Source of the DNA: a bacterium BMS3Abin03
Lineage (GTDB): Bacteria; Bacteroidota; Ignavibacteria; Ignavibacteriales; Ignavibacteriaceae
Length of the DNA: 39,452 nucleotides
Direction: 5' to 3'
Assembly: GCA_022340715.1 (NCBI GenBank)
Contig: JAJDNK010000186.1
Coordinates: 1 to 39,452, forward strand
Position numbers and translations under genes: made by a program. The notes beneath the pieces are model-generated. The model was not told the DNA's origin. It worked only from the letters and a program-made list of their open reading frames with translations, and did no database searches. This document shows positions 27,015 to 35,524 of the stretch, in pieces. Position 1 is the first letter of the stretch, and each line of letters starts with the position of its first letter.

Positions 27015-29768
27015 ATGGAAAAGGATAAATCTTTAGATAAAATATTTCACGAGCTAAAAGAAAGAGCTAAAGAGCTTAATTGTTTATATGAAGTACAGGA
27101 ATTACTAAATAAGTATGATCTGGATATCGATGAAATTTGTCTGGGAATAATAAAAGCGATTCCTCCAGGATGGCAGTACCCAGATGTTTGTAAAGCAAAC
27201 ATTTTTATTAAAGGAGTTAAATATCAATCAGAAGATTTTCCTGAGACGGAGTGGGTGCAAAGTTCAAACATAGTTGTTCATGATGAAACAATTGGTTCAG
27301 TTAATGTCTATTATACAGAAGATAGACCCACTGCGGATGAAGGACCTTTCCTGAAAGAAGAACGTAAACTCATCAATACAATTGCTGATCAGTTCGGTTT
27401 GTTCATTTTACATCGTCAGCTTAAATCAATTTTTGCGGAGCAGAAAAAATCGGACGACCAGCAGAAAAGCGAATGGTGGGTTATTATCGATTTGTTGAAG
27501 CGAACAGATCCGAAATTGCTGATCAGGATATCACGCAGAATGGTGAACTTTCTTTTCTGGCGCGGGATAAAAGAGGCTGAAAAACTAATGGAGCATTTCA
27601 GTCCTGCATATAAACGAGGTTCAGATATTACTTTGGAGATTAATAAACCATATAAGAAACAGATCAGTAGTGATATTCTTGTGATAAGCAATGATATTTT
27701 CAAAGTTGCTGAGCAACATTTATCCAAACAGGAAATACTTGATTACATTCAAAAGTGGATTAAAGAAGATAGGTCTAGTTTTTTAGTCAATATTTTGGAG
27801 GATTCCGGTTCTTCACTTGGTGAAATCGGTGGGGCAATAGAACGGTTTCATCATCTAGAACCGCAGGGTTTGGAATTATCTACCCCACGTGAGAAAAGTC
27901 TAAGCGTAGCATTAACACGAAGATTATTAACGGAGCAACCTCATTTTGTTAATATTGCAAAGAGAATCATAGAAGTAAAAGATTTCTATCATCTCATTGA
28001 GCGGATCATATTTCCCCTTGGAAGTCATGGCAGACTTGGTGGTAAAAGCGCGGGCTTGTTTTTAGCTCAGCAAATTCTGAAAAAAGGTACTAATAAGAAC
28101 AGACTTCTCAATCAGATTAAAATTCCTAATACCTGGTATATTACATCAGATGGAATATTTAACCTAATGAATTATAATGACTTACAGGATATAATTGAGC
28201 AAAAGTATAAAGATGTAGAACAAGTAAGACGGGAATATCCTTACATAATTCAGGTCTTTAAGAACTCGTTATTTGATCCGGAAATAATCAAGGGATTGTC
28301 ACTCGCATTAGACGATTTTGGTGAAGTTCCATTAATAGTTCGCAGTTCCAGTTTACTTGAAGATCAGATGGGAGCAGCTTTTGCAGGAAAGTATAAGAGC
28401 TTGTTCCTGGCTAATCAGGGAACAAAAGAAACCAGGCTTATCGAATTGATGGATGCTATAGCTGAAGTTTACGCTTCTACATTTGGTCCTGACCCAGTTG
28501 AATATCGCGCTGAACATAGTCTGTTGGATTATCACGAAGAAATGGGAATAATGATTCAGGAAGTAGTTGGTAAAAAAGTAGGAAAATATTTTCTTCCCGC
28601 TTTTGCGGGCGTTGCATTTAGTAAGAATGAGTTCCGTTGGTCCAGCCGTATTCAAAGAGAGGATGGGCTAGTAAGATTAGTTCTTGGTTTAGGCACAAGA
28701 GCAGTTGACAGACTAAGTGATGATTATCCTGTTCTCATTGCACCCGGACAACCTGCTTTACGTGTCAATGTTACTCTCGAAGAAATCATACGATATTCTC
28801 CAAGAAAGATCGATGTAATAAATCTTGAAACTCGTACTTTTGAAACAATTGAGATAAGATCACTACTTGAAAATTTCGGTGATGAATATCCTCAAATATC
28901 AAAACTTATTTCAATTGTTGATCATGAACATTTAAAGAAAGCAAGAGCAATTGGAACTGATTTTAAGAAAAATGAATTTGTTGTTACTTTTGATGGATTG
29001 GTGACTGAAACACAATTTGTAAAAAAAGTTATTGCAATACTAAATGAATTAGAAAAAACTTATGGTAACCCTATTGATATAGAATTCGCTCACGACGGGG
29101 AAGATTTTTATCTGTTGCAGTGCCGTTCCCAGAGTTATAGTGAAGATAGTCAACCGGCATTTATTCCGGCGAATTTGCCAAATGAAAAAATAATATTTTC
29201 TGCTCATCGTTACATTACAAACGGAAAGATATCTGATATTTCAAACATCGTTTATGTTGATCCGCAGAGTTATAGTGAACTTACAAATCAGCGAGATATG
29301 CTTGCAGTTGGCGAAGCAATTGGTAAATTAAATAAGGTTTTACCCAGACGTAAGTTTATTTTAATCGGTCCCGGCAGGTGGGGGAGCAGAGGCGATATAA
29401 AACTTGGTGTTAACGTATCATATTCGGAAATAAATAATTCCGCGATGCTGATCGAAATTGCCCGAAAACAAAAAGATTACGTTCCCGATCTTTCATTTGG
29501 TACACATTTTTTCCAGGATTTAGTTGAAGCACGAATCCGTTATCTTCCCCTTTATCCCGATGATGAAGGCAATGTTTTTAACGAAGAATTTTTGATAAAT
29601 TCAAAAAATATCTTACCTAAAATTTTACCCGAATTTAAATTTCTTTCCGGAGTAATTAAAGTGATAGATGTACCAAAAACTGCTGATGGTGCAACGTTAG
29701 AAATATTAATGAATGCATCCAGCGATGAAGCTGTAGCAATTTTTTCTGATTACAATGAAACAAAATAA
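27015..29768 (+). CDS. Sensor-like domain fused to orphan PPDK N-terminal (ATP-grasp) domain
   Basis: A 917-residue relative of the preceding gene. The N-terminal 10-140 resembles the GAF-like sensor domain found in some histidine kinases (LKERAKELNCLYEVQELL, AIPPGWQYPDVCKANI, DEGPFLKEERKLINTIADQF). A helical region of unknown nature follows (150-320). The ATP-grasp part has GGKSAG (342-347), RSSSLLED ... FAG (443-458), MIQEVV (513-518), GLGTRAVDRL (558-567) and IEFA ... QCRS (689-704). The C-terminal module (about 743-850) has FILIGPGRWGSRGDIKLGVN and SFGTHFFQDL, matching the module of the neighbour. No phosphohistidine or PEP-binding domain is present. A sensor plus nucleotide-dependent phosphoryl or ligase domain suggests a regulatory enzyme, but this is inference. 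No clear Shine-Dalgarno before the ATG. Confidence 0.82.
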   Translation: MEKDKSLDKIFHELKERAKELNCLYEVQELLNKYDLDIDEICLGIIKAIPPGWQYPDVCKANIFIKGVKYQSEDFPETEWVQSSNIVVHDETIGSVNVYYTEDRPTADEGPFLKEERKLINTIADQFGLFILHRQLKSIFAEQKKSDDQQKSEWWVIIDLLKRTDPKLLIRISRRMVNFLFWRGIKEAEKLMEHFSPAYKRGSDITLEINKPYKKQISSDILVISNDIFKVAEQHLSKQEILDYIQKWIKEDRSSFLVNILEDSGSSLGEIGGAIERFHHLEPQGLELSTPREKSLSVALTRRLLTEQPHFVNIAKRIIEVKDFYHLIERIIFPLGSHGRLGGKSAGLFLAQQILKKGTNKNRLLNQIKIPNTWYITSDGIFNLMNYNDLQDIIEQKYKDVEQVRREYPYIIQVFKNSLFDPEIIKGLSLALDDFGEVPLIVRSSSLLEDQMGAAFAGKYKSLFLANQGTKETRLIELMDAIAEVYASTFGPDPVEYRAEHSLLDYHEEMGIMIQEVVGKKVGKYFLPAFAGVAFSKNEFRWSSRIQREDGLVRLVLGLGTRAVDRLSDDYPVLIAPGQPALRVNVTLEEIIRYSPRKIDVINLETRTFETIEIRSLLENFGDEYPQISKLISIVDHEHLKKARAIGTDFKKNEFVVTFDGLVTETQFVKKVIAILNELEKTYGNPIDIEFAHDGEDFYLLQCRSQSYSEDSQPAFIPANLPNEKIIFSAHRYITNGKISDISNIVYVDPQSYSELTNQRDMLAVGEAIGKLNKVLPRRKFILIGPGRWGSRGDIKLGVNVSYSEINNSAMLIEIARKQKDYVPDLSFGTHFFQDLVEARIRYLPLYPDDEGNVFNEEFLINSKNILPKILPEFKFLSGVIKVIDVPKTADGATLEILMNASSDEAVAIFSDYNETK

Positions 29769-29876
29769 AATTGATTATAACGACTTAAGTGTATATTTTT
29801 TTTACGTTAATAAAGTTGGTATAAGTATAAAAAATTTGTAAATCGTAGTATATTTTTGTGAATGTAAAGACAATAG

Positions 29877-30707
29877 ATGGATTTAATAAAACAATACATC
29901 ATTCAAAGCCTTACTGCAGCTTCCAATAATTTAAGACTCACTACACATCAGCTCGAGGCGGTAGGATTATTACGAGAAACATTCCTTAATTCGAAGGATA
30001 TTGAGAGCGATATTAAGAAAATGAAAACGATAACCGAATTATCAACACTGGGAATAAGATTGAATGAAGTCTATAATTATCTCACCACAAATAAAATTGA
30101 TTTCTTAAAAATTTCGGAAAAGTTTAAAGAACACAGTCGCTTCTTAATTAGCGATTTAAGTCATCTTCTGGAAATTGTTAATCCCTTGCTTATTAAAAAA
30201 GCAATCAAAAGGCTGAGGGGAGAACCTATAGAAGATGAGAAAGAAATCAACTATGATCTAACAGAAGATAAAACTGATTCAAACCAGTTGATTAAAAAGA
30301 ATAGTACTGATACTAAAGAACTGGTTGATGAGAAAGATGGTGAGCTTAAGAACTATGAAGAGATAATTCTTAAACCGATAAAACCAGTAGACAATATGTT
30401 GAAATCACTTGCAAAGAACGAAACCAATCATCAGGATCTTACTCGTTTTGCAAATATTATGAAAGTGAACGGAGAACTATCAGCAAAAAATGAGTTCGAA
30501 ATAATTGCAGAAATGCATAATATAATTTCAACAGCACTAAATATGATAAAATCGAGAGAACTGATGCCGGGAAAATCTGTTGTTGATTCAATTAGAGCAT
30601 GTTTGATAGTGATAGTTGCTGTTGTTCGTGGTAAGGATGTTGACATAACAAGATATTTGAATAGAGCCGAAGATTTCGGAAAAGAAATCGACGTACTAAA
30701 CATTTAG
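29877..30707 (+). CDS. Unrecognised helical protein
   Basis: A 276-residue protein I cannot assign. It has no signal peptide. Residues 1-115 look all-helical (LIKQYIIQSLTAASNNLRLT ... FLISDLSHLLEIVNPLLIKK). A charged, low-complexity linker runs from about 116 to 165 (many E, D, K, N). The C-terminal 170-276 is again helical, with a conserved-looking end (PGKSVVDSIRACLIVIVAVV, a hydrophobic helix, then RGKDVDITRYLNRAEDFGKE). The hydrophobic helix is short and could be buried rather than membrane-spanning. It follows the PPDK-N pair after 108 bp and precedes the mannose-1-phosphate guanylyltransferase gene by 11 bp, so it is probably co-transcribed with the latter. A two-domain scaffold or adaptor is a guess. 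Confidence 0.7.
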   Translation: MDLIKQYIIQSLTAASNNLRLTTHQLEAVGLLRETFLNSKDIESDIKKMKTITELSTLGIRLNEVYNYLTTNKIDFLKISEKFKEHSRFLISDLSHLLEIVNPLLIKKAIKRLRGEPIEDEKEINYDLTEDKTDSNQLIKKNSTDTKELVDEKDGELKNYEEIILKPIKPVDNMLKSLAKNETNHQDLTRFANIMKVNGELSAKNEFEIIAEMHNIISTALNMIKSRELMPGKSVVDSIRACLIVIVAVVRGKDVDITRYLNRAEDFGKEIDVLNI

Positions 30708-30718
30708 GAAAAAATTCA

Positions 30719-31786
30719 ATGAAGATTTATGCTGTAATTATGGCCGGAGGTATTGGATCGCGTTTCTGGCCAAGAAGTAAGAAGAAATGCCCTAAACAAC
30801 TTTTAAAAATTTTTGGTGATCATACGATGATTCAGGATACCGTGAAAAGACTAAATGGATTGGTAGAAAATGAAAATATTTACATCGTAACAAATAAACA
30901 ACAGAAAGCCGGTATTCTCACTCAACTTTCTCATCTTCCTTTAAATAATATTATTGAAGAACCATTCGGAAGAAATACAGCTGCTTGCATCGGATTAGCT
31001 TCAATATTAATTCAGAAAAAAGATCCCGATGCAGTAATACTTGTTCTCCCTGCAGATCATATAATAAACAATGATAAAGAGTTCCACAACACTTTATTGA
31101 ATGCTGCAAATTTTGCCAATGATTCTAAAGGCCTGGTTACAATCGGTATTCCACCTACAAAACCTGAAACTGGTTATGGTTATATCCAGATTGATGAAAA
31201 AGAAGTATCTGATCGTGTTCACAAGGTTTTAACATTCGCTGAAAAACCAAATTATGCAACTGCTGTTCGATTTATAGAAAGCGGGGATTTTTACTGGAAC
31301 AGTGGTATGTTTATCTGGAGGGCAGATGTAATTCTTGAAGAAATAAAAAACTATATGCCCGATTTGCATGATGGATTGATTAAAATACAAGATTCAATTG
31401 ACAGTAAAAAATTCCAGGAGACATTGATGAATGTTTATGGAATGCTGAAAAAGATTTCAATCGATTACGGTATAATGGAAAAATCAAAAAAGGTTCATTT
31501 GATTAAAGGTAATTTTGAATGGAGTGATGTTGGAAGCTGGGAAGCGGTTTATGAACTAAGCCCGAAAGATGAAGATGGTAATGCCAAAGTCGGGCAGGTT
31601 TATACTGAACATGCCCAGGACTCTTATATTTATTCACCCGATAAATTTACTGCAGTTATCGGTGTTGATAATCTCATAGTTATTAATGATAAGGATTCGC
31701 TTTTAATTTGCCGCAGAGACAATGCGCAGGATGTAAAAATGATAATTGACTATCTAAAGATTAATAAAATGAACGAATACCTGTAA
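30719..31786 (+). CDS. manC: Mannose-1-phosphate guanylyltransferase
   Basis: Makes GDP-mannose from mannose-1-phosphate and GTP, a precursor for surface polysaccharides and glycoproteins. The nucleotidyltransferase signature is GGIGSRFWPRS (10-20) followed by CPKQ (24-27); PADH (111-114) supplies the metal-binding Asp, EKP (175-177) and WNSGMF (193-198) are the sugar-phosphate site motifs, and FEWSDVGSWEA is typical of this family. At 355 residues it is the monofunctional form, without the C-terminal phosphomannose isomerase cupin. Lies 11 bp after the unknown helical gene and 16 bp before the RpiB-like gene. Confidence 0.93.
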   Translation: MKIYAVIMAGGIGSRFWPRSKKKCPKQLLKIFGDHTMIQDTVKRLNGLVENENIYIVTNKQQKAGILTQLSHLPLNNIIEEPFGRNTAACIGLASILIQKKDPDAVILVLPADHIINNDKEFHNTLLNAANFANDSKGLVTIGIPPTKPETGYGYIQIDEKEVSDRVHKVLTFAEKPNYATAVRFIESGDFYWNSGMFIWRADVILEEIKNYMPDLHDGLIKIQDSIDSKKFQETLMNVYGMLKKISIDYGIMEKSKKVHLIKGNFEWSDVGSWEAVYELSPKDEDGNAKVGQVYTEHAQDSYIYSPDKFTAVIGVDNLIVINDKDSLLICRRDNAQDVKMIIDYLKINKMNEYL

Positions 31787-31802
31787 ACTATTCTTTCTGC
31801 TA

Positions 31803-32441
31803 ATGAAAAAATTAATTACTGAAGAAGATATCCTTAAGTTAATCAAAAACGGCAGCCATGTGATTGTTGCGGAAAAAGGCGCAATCATCACTCCACTTGC
31901 AAAAGATCTGATTATCAGTAAAAAATTAACAATTCTTGAGAACGAAAAACATGAATATTCCTCTTCGTCAACTTCGGTAAAATTTCCATTCAAGAAAATT
32001 GCAATTGGCTCTGATCATACAGGTTTTAAAATTAAAAATATGCTCATCAAATATTTAACTGAAAAAAACTACCGGGTTTACGATTCAGGAACGTTTGATG
32101 AAAAATCATGCGATTACCCGGATATTGCCGAAGATGTAGCCGATAAAGTGAGACTTGAAAATACCGACTGCGGAATTTTAATAGATGCAACTGGAATTCC
32201 CTCTGCAATTACGGCAAATAAACTCGAAGGAATTCGTGCTGCAACATGCTATAACGAATTTTCTGCAAAAAGTTCCCGAAGTCACAATGATGCTAATGTT
32301 CTTGTTCTAGGGGCAAAATCACTTGGAGAGGAAACAATAAAATCCATTACAGATATTTGGCTGAATTCACCTTTTGATGGAGGTCGACATCAGAAAAGAT
32401 TGGATAAAATAACGGGAATTGAGAGAAAGTATAAAAGTTAA
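31803..32441 (+). CDS. RpiB/LacAB-like sugar-phosphate isomerase with N-terminal extension and altered active site
   Basis: A 212-residue protein. Residues 63-212 are an RpiB domain (AIGSDHTGFKIKN with Asp71-His72; YDSGTF; SRSHNDANVLVLGA with His161; GGRHQKRLDKI). Ordinary RpiB is about 150 residues; here an N-terminal segment (1-52, LITEEDILKLIKNGSHVIV and GAIITPLAKDL) resembles the short ITPxAxD segment of ethanolamine-utilisation proteins such as EutQ/EutT. At the place of the catalytic Cys66 of E. coli RpiB (ILICGTGVGIS) this protein has Asp128 in ILIDATGIPSA, and the following anion-binding loop differs too. The substrate may therefore not be ribose-5-phosphate. From memory, similar RpiB-like proteins with Asp at this place occur in bacterial-microcompartment loci; no shell gene is present here. 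Confidence 0.8.
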   Translation: MKKLITEEDILKLIKNGSHVIVAEKGAIITPLAKDLIISKKLTILENEKHEYSSSSTSVKFPFKKIAIGSDHTGFKIKNMLIKYLTEKNYRVYDSGTFDEKSCDYPDIAEDVADKVRLENTDCGILIDATGIPSAITANKLEGIRAATCYNEFSAKSSRSHNDANVLVLGAKSLGEETIKSITDIWLNSPFDGGRHQKRLDKITGIERKYKS

Positions 32442-32443
32442 TT

Positions 32444-32471
32444 TTGTTTGGTAAGAAATCAGGTTTAATTT
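32444..32471 (+). promoter_or_regulatory. Weak promoter candidate for pyrK-pyrD-folC
   Basis: TTGTTT (32444-32449), 16 bases, TAATTT (32466-32471) lies in the 142 bp gap before pyrK. The -10 equals that of the stronger promoters here, but the -35 matches only three of six positions. A leader of about 105 bases would follow; I see no convincing attenuator or PyrR site in it. Confidence 0.25.
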
Positions 32472-32583
32472 TACACAAGAAAAATTAATTCACAAGGTAA
32501 CATAATTAAGAGAAAGAAAGTTATACTCCTTCCTCATTTACTCTTTAATCCGGTAAATCTCTTTTATTTTTTCAGGAAAAAGT

Positions 32584-33345
32584 TTGTTTATTGTTAAATC
32601 ACGTATAGTAGAAAAGAAAGAACCACAAAACAAGATTTATTTGTTAAAGATTCACAGTCCTGAAATTGCTTCAATAATTCAACCGGGACAATTTCTTAAT
32701 ATTCACGTTTCTGATGACTCATATCCTTTACTTCGAAGACCATTTAGTGTATGTGATGTAGAGGGTGAGAATATTTATATAATGTTCAATATCCTTGGTG
32801 AAGGTACAAGAATTCTGGCTAAAAAAAATGTCGGAAATAGTCTGGATATACTTGGTCCTCTTGGTGTTGGATTTAATCTTGATGATGATTATGAAACTGC
32901 GGTTATTGTGGCAGGAGGCTTGGGTGCGGCTCCATTTCCTTATGTAACACGACTTCTGAGGAACAAGAAAAAAATATTATCGTTTATTGGTGGCAAAACC
33001 GAACTCGATGTTATTACATATGGAATGCATAATTATAAAACTGCGAGCGATGATGGTTCCGTAGAATTTAAAGGTACTGTTATAGATTTATTAAAAACTC
33101 AATTACAACACTTACAAAATCAAAAGATTAAAATATTCGGATGCGGACCAACAGCTATGCTAAGGTCTTTAAAACAATTTTGCATGGAAAAAGAGTTTAA
33201 TTGTGAAGTCTCGACTGAATGTGCTATGGCTTGCGGTTTCGGAATTTGTCAAGGTTGCCCGATTGAATCAACAAAAAACAAAGACAAATATTTACTTGTT
33301 TGCAAAAATGGTCCTGTGTTCAATATTAAAGATGTGATTTTATGA
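32584..33345 (+). CDS. pyrK: Dihydroorotate dehydrogenase B, electron-transfer subunit
   Basis: A 253-residue FAD and [2Fe-2S] subunit that passes electrons between the PyrD flavin and NAD. The FAD-binding motif is RRPFSV (51-56), the nucleotide-binding region has VAGGLGAAPFPYV (109-121) and FGCGPTAML (185-193), and the cluster ligands are Cys217, Cys222, Cys225 and Cys240 with the class spacing (x4, x2, x14). The start is TTG, the only sensible one: an in-frame stop lies at 32554 and AGGA sits six bases before the TTG. Its stop overlaps pyrD (ATGA), so the two subunits are made together. Confidence 0.95.
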   Translation: MFIVKSRIVEKKEPQNKIYLLKIHSPEIASIIQPGQFLNIHVSDDSYPLLRRPFSVCDVEGENIYIMFNILGEGTRILAKKNVGNSLDILGPLGVGFNLDDDYETAVIVAGGLGAAPFPYVTRLLRNKKKILSFIGGKTELDVITYGMHNYKTASDDGSVEFKGTVIDLLKTQLQHLQNQKIKIFGCGPTAMLRSLKQFCMEKEFNCEVSTECAMACGFGICQGCPIESTKNKDKYLLVCKNGPVFNIKDVIL

Positions 33346-34265
33346 GCAAAGTCGATTTATCAGTTAAAATTGGACCACTTAAACTTCGTAATCCTGTAAT
33401 GTTAGCTTCAGGAACTGTGGGTTACGGAAATGAAATTTCAGAGTTCTGTGATTTAAATAAGCTTGGAGGTATTGTAACTAAATCGCTCAGTTTGAAACCA
33501 AGAAAAGGAAATCCACCACAAAGAATAGTTGAAACACCAGCAGGTATGTTAAATGCAATCGGCTTGGCTAATGTCGGTGTAGAGGAATTTATAAAAGAAA
33601 AAATTCCTTTCCTGAAAAAATATGATGTACCGCTAATCTGTAATATTGCAGCAAGTACAATTGAAGAATATGTTGAGTGTATAAAAATTCTTACAAATGA
33701 AGAAACAATAAAAGCATTTGAGATAAATGTTTCGTGTCCTAACGTTAGAGAGGGAGGATTACAATTCGGAAACAATATAAAAGCCGTTGGAAAAGTTACT
33801 GAAAAAGTCAGAGCCGCAACGGATAAACCTTTAATAATAAAACTATCTCCAAATGTTTCTTACATAGCTGAATTTGCTGAAATTGTAAAAAAGGAAGGTG
33901 GAGATGCAGTGTCAGCAATCAATACTTTGGTTGGAACTGCGTTTAACATTTTTACTAAGAAACCAAAAATCTACAATGTAAATGCGGGACTTTCAGGTCC
34001 GGCGATAAAACCTGTTGCCTTAGCCAAGGTTCTGGAAATCTCAAGAAATGTCCATATTCCAATAATTGGGATAGGTGGGATTATGAATTGGAAAGATGTG
34101 ATTGAATTTATGATTGCCGGAGCTAGTGCAATTCAGATCGGGACACTTAATTTTATTGATCCTGCAGCATCGGAGAAAATTGTAAAGGAAATTGAAGATT
34201 ATTGCATTCAAACCGGTATAGATAAAATTTCTGAGTTAACAGCTTCTTATTTGATTGATAAGTAA
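33342..34265 (+). CDS. pyrD: Dihydroorotate dehydrogenase B, catalytic subunit
   Basis: A 307-residue FMN barrel of class 1B that oxidises dihydroorotate to orotate in pyrimidine synthesis. The catalytic base is Cys132 in EINVSCPNVREGG, as in class 1 enzymes (class 2 uses Ser). Other recognisable parts are PVMLASGTVGYGNE, GGIVTKSLSLKPRKGNP, LIIKLSPNVSYIAEFA and the phosphate-binding IIGIGGIMNWKD ... GASAIQIGT. Presence of pyrK directly upstream (4 bp overlap) confirms the NAD-linked heterotetramer type. One-base TAATG overlap with folC downstream. Confidence 0.97.
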   Translation: MSKVDLSVKIGPLKLRNPVMLASGTVGYGNEISEFCDLNKLGGIVTKSLSLKPRKGNPPQRIVETPAGMLNAIGLANVGVEEFIKEKIPFLKKYDVPLICNIAASTIEEYVECIKILTNEETIKAFEINVSCPNVREGGLQFGNNIKAVGKVTEKVRAATDKPLIIKLSPNVSYIAEFAEIVKKEGGDAVSAINTLVGTAFNIFTKKPKIYNVNAGLSGPAIKPVALAKVLEISRNVHIPIIGIGGIMNWKDVIEFMIAGASAIQIGTLNFIDPAASEKIVKEIEDYCIQTGIDKISELTASYLIDK

Positions 34266-35515
34266 TGGATATCAATTCGGCACTTGAAAAATTATTCAAG
34301 CTTCATACTTTCGGTGTGAAGCTTGGTCTGGATAATGTAAAACATTTTTTAGATCATATTGATAATCCACAGAGAAATTTAAAAGCGATACACATCGCCG
34401 GATCTAACGGAAAAGGAAGCACTGCCGCATTCATTGCGAGTATATTGATGGAATACGGATATAAAACAGGTTTATACACCTCACCTCACTTTGTGAAATT
34501 TAATGAACGGATTACAATAAATGGTGAGCAAATTGATAATGAGTATGTTGCCGGATTTATTACTGAACATTGGAGCTACATTACTGAACACGCGCTAACT
34601 TTTTTTGAAGTTACAAGTGCATTAGCATTTGAATATTTTTCAAATAGCAAAGTAGATTACGCCATAATTGAAACCGGTTTGGGCGGAAGACTTGATGCAA
34701 CAAATGTTCTTAATTCTATTGCCGTTGTAATCACATCCATTAGCCTGGAACATACGAATGTTTTGGGTACTGAAATCTCAGTTATTGCAAAGGAAAAAGC
34801 TGCCATTATTAAACAGGGTACAAAAGTTTTCATAGGTTTACTTGATCCGGAAGCAGATGCTGTAGTTGAACGAAAATGTAATGAAGAAAACTGTGAATTG
34901 TTTAGACTTCAGGAGTATATTAATGAAAAAGATGATCGTCTGGAATTGTACACTGAAGAAATTGAATTAGATGAGTGGAATGTACCGCTTAGAGGAAAAT
35001 ACCAAGTTTACAATTCGGCACTTGCAGTATTGGTTGTTTCAAATACTTTTGTGCTCGATGATAATCGGAAGATCACTCACGGCATTTCTAATGTTATTAA
35101 AAATACCGGTATAGAAGGAAGGTTTGAATACCTGCATAAAGGTCCAGATATCATACTGGATTCAGCACACAACATTGCAGGTGTGCGGGAATTTCTCTCC
35201 GAATTTAATAAGTCTGCTGGTAAATATCAGAGAAAAGTTTTATTGTTCGGGGTTATGAGAGATAAAGCCATTGAGCAAATGCTGATCGAACTAGGCAAAT
35301 CTTTTGATGAAATTCATCTGACTCAAATAGATAATGAACGTTCAGCAAAAATAGATGAATTGAAGAAAATTTGTTTTGATATTAAAATTGACGCCCTGGA
35401 GGAACCGGTGGGAATGGAATTAATTAACAAATTCTTAAAAAGTGAAAACAAAGATTGTCTTGTTGTACTGGGCAGTATGTACCTGCTCGGGGAGGTGAAA
35501 AGTAAGTTACAATAA
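34265..35515 (+). CDS. folC: Folylpolyglutamate synthase / dihydrofolate synthase
   Basis: A 416-residue Mur-ligase-family enzyme that adds glutamate to dihydropteroate and/or folates in an ATP-dependent step. The P-loop is GSNGKGS (46-52), followed by the family segments YTSPHFVKFNERI (71-83), ETGLGGRLDATNV and the DSAHN motif (ILDSAHNIAGVREF) of the C-terminal domain. No separate folP or folC is in view, so whether it carries both activities is not determinable. Overlaps pyrD by one base (TAATG). Length is normal for FolC. Confidence 0.95.
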   Translation: MDINSALEKLFKLHTFGVKLGLDNVKHFLDHIDNPQRNLKAIHIAGSNGKGSTAAFIASILMEYGYKTGLYTSPHFVKFNERITINGEQIDNEYVAGFITEHWSYITEHALTFFEVTSALAFEYFSNSKVDYAIIETGLGGRLDATNVLNSIAVVITSISLEHTNVLGTEISVIAKEKAAIIKQGTKVFIGLLDPEADAVVERKCNEENCELFRLQEYINEKDDRLELYTEEIELDEWNVPLRGKYQVYNSALAVLVVSNTFVLDDNRKITHGISNVIKNTGIEGRFEYLHKGPDIILDSAHNIAGVREFLSEFNKSAGKYQRKVLLFGVMRDKAIEQMLIELGKSFDEIHLTQIDNERSAKIDELKKICFDIKIDALEEPVGMELINKFLKSENKDCLVVLGSMYLLGEVKSKLQ

Positions 35516-35524
35516 TAATTTTGC

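Noticed and set aside
29769..29876. Promoter before the unknown helical gene
   Set aside because: TTGGTA-N17-TAAATC (29816-29844) and TATTTTTG (29851-29858) are both possible but weak in an AT-only stretch; I could not choose between them.
32442..32583. Pyrimidine-responsive attenuator before pyrK
   Set aside because: Distant AAGAGA/TCTCTT pairing is possible, but I see no GC-rich hairpin, anti-terminator pair or PyrR-like loop.
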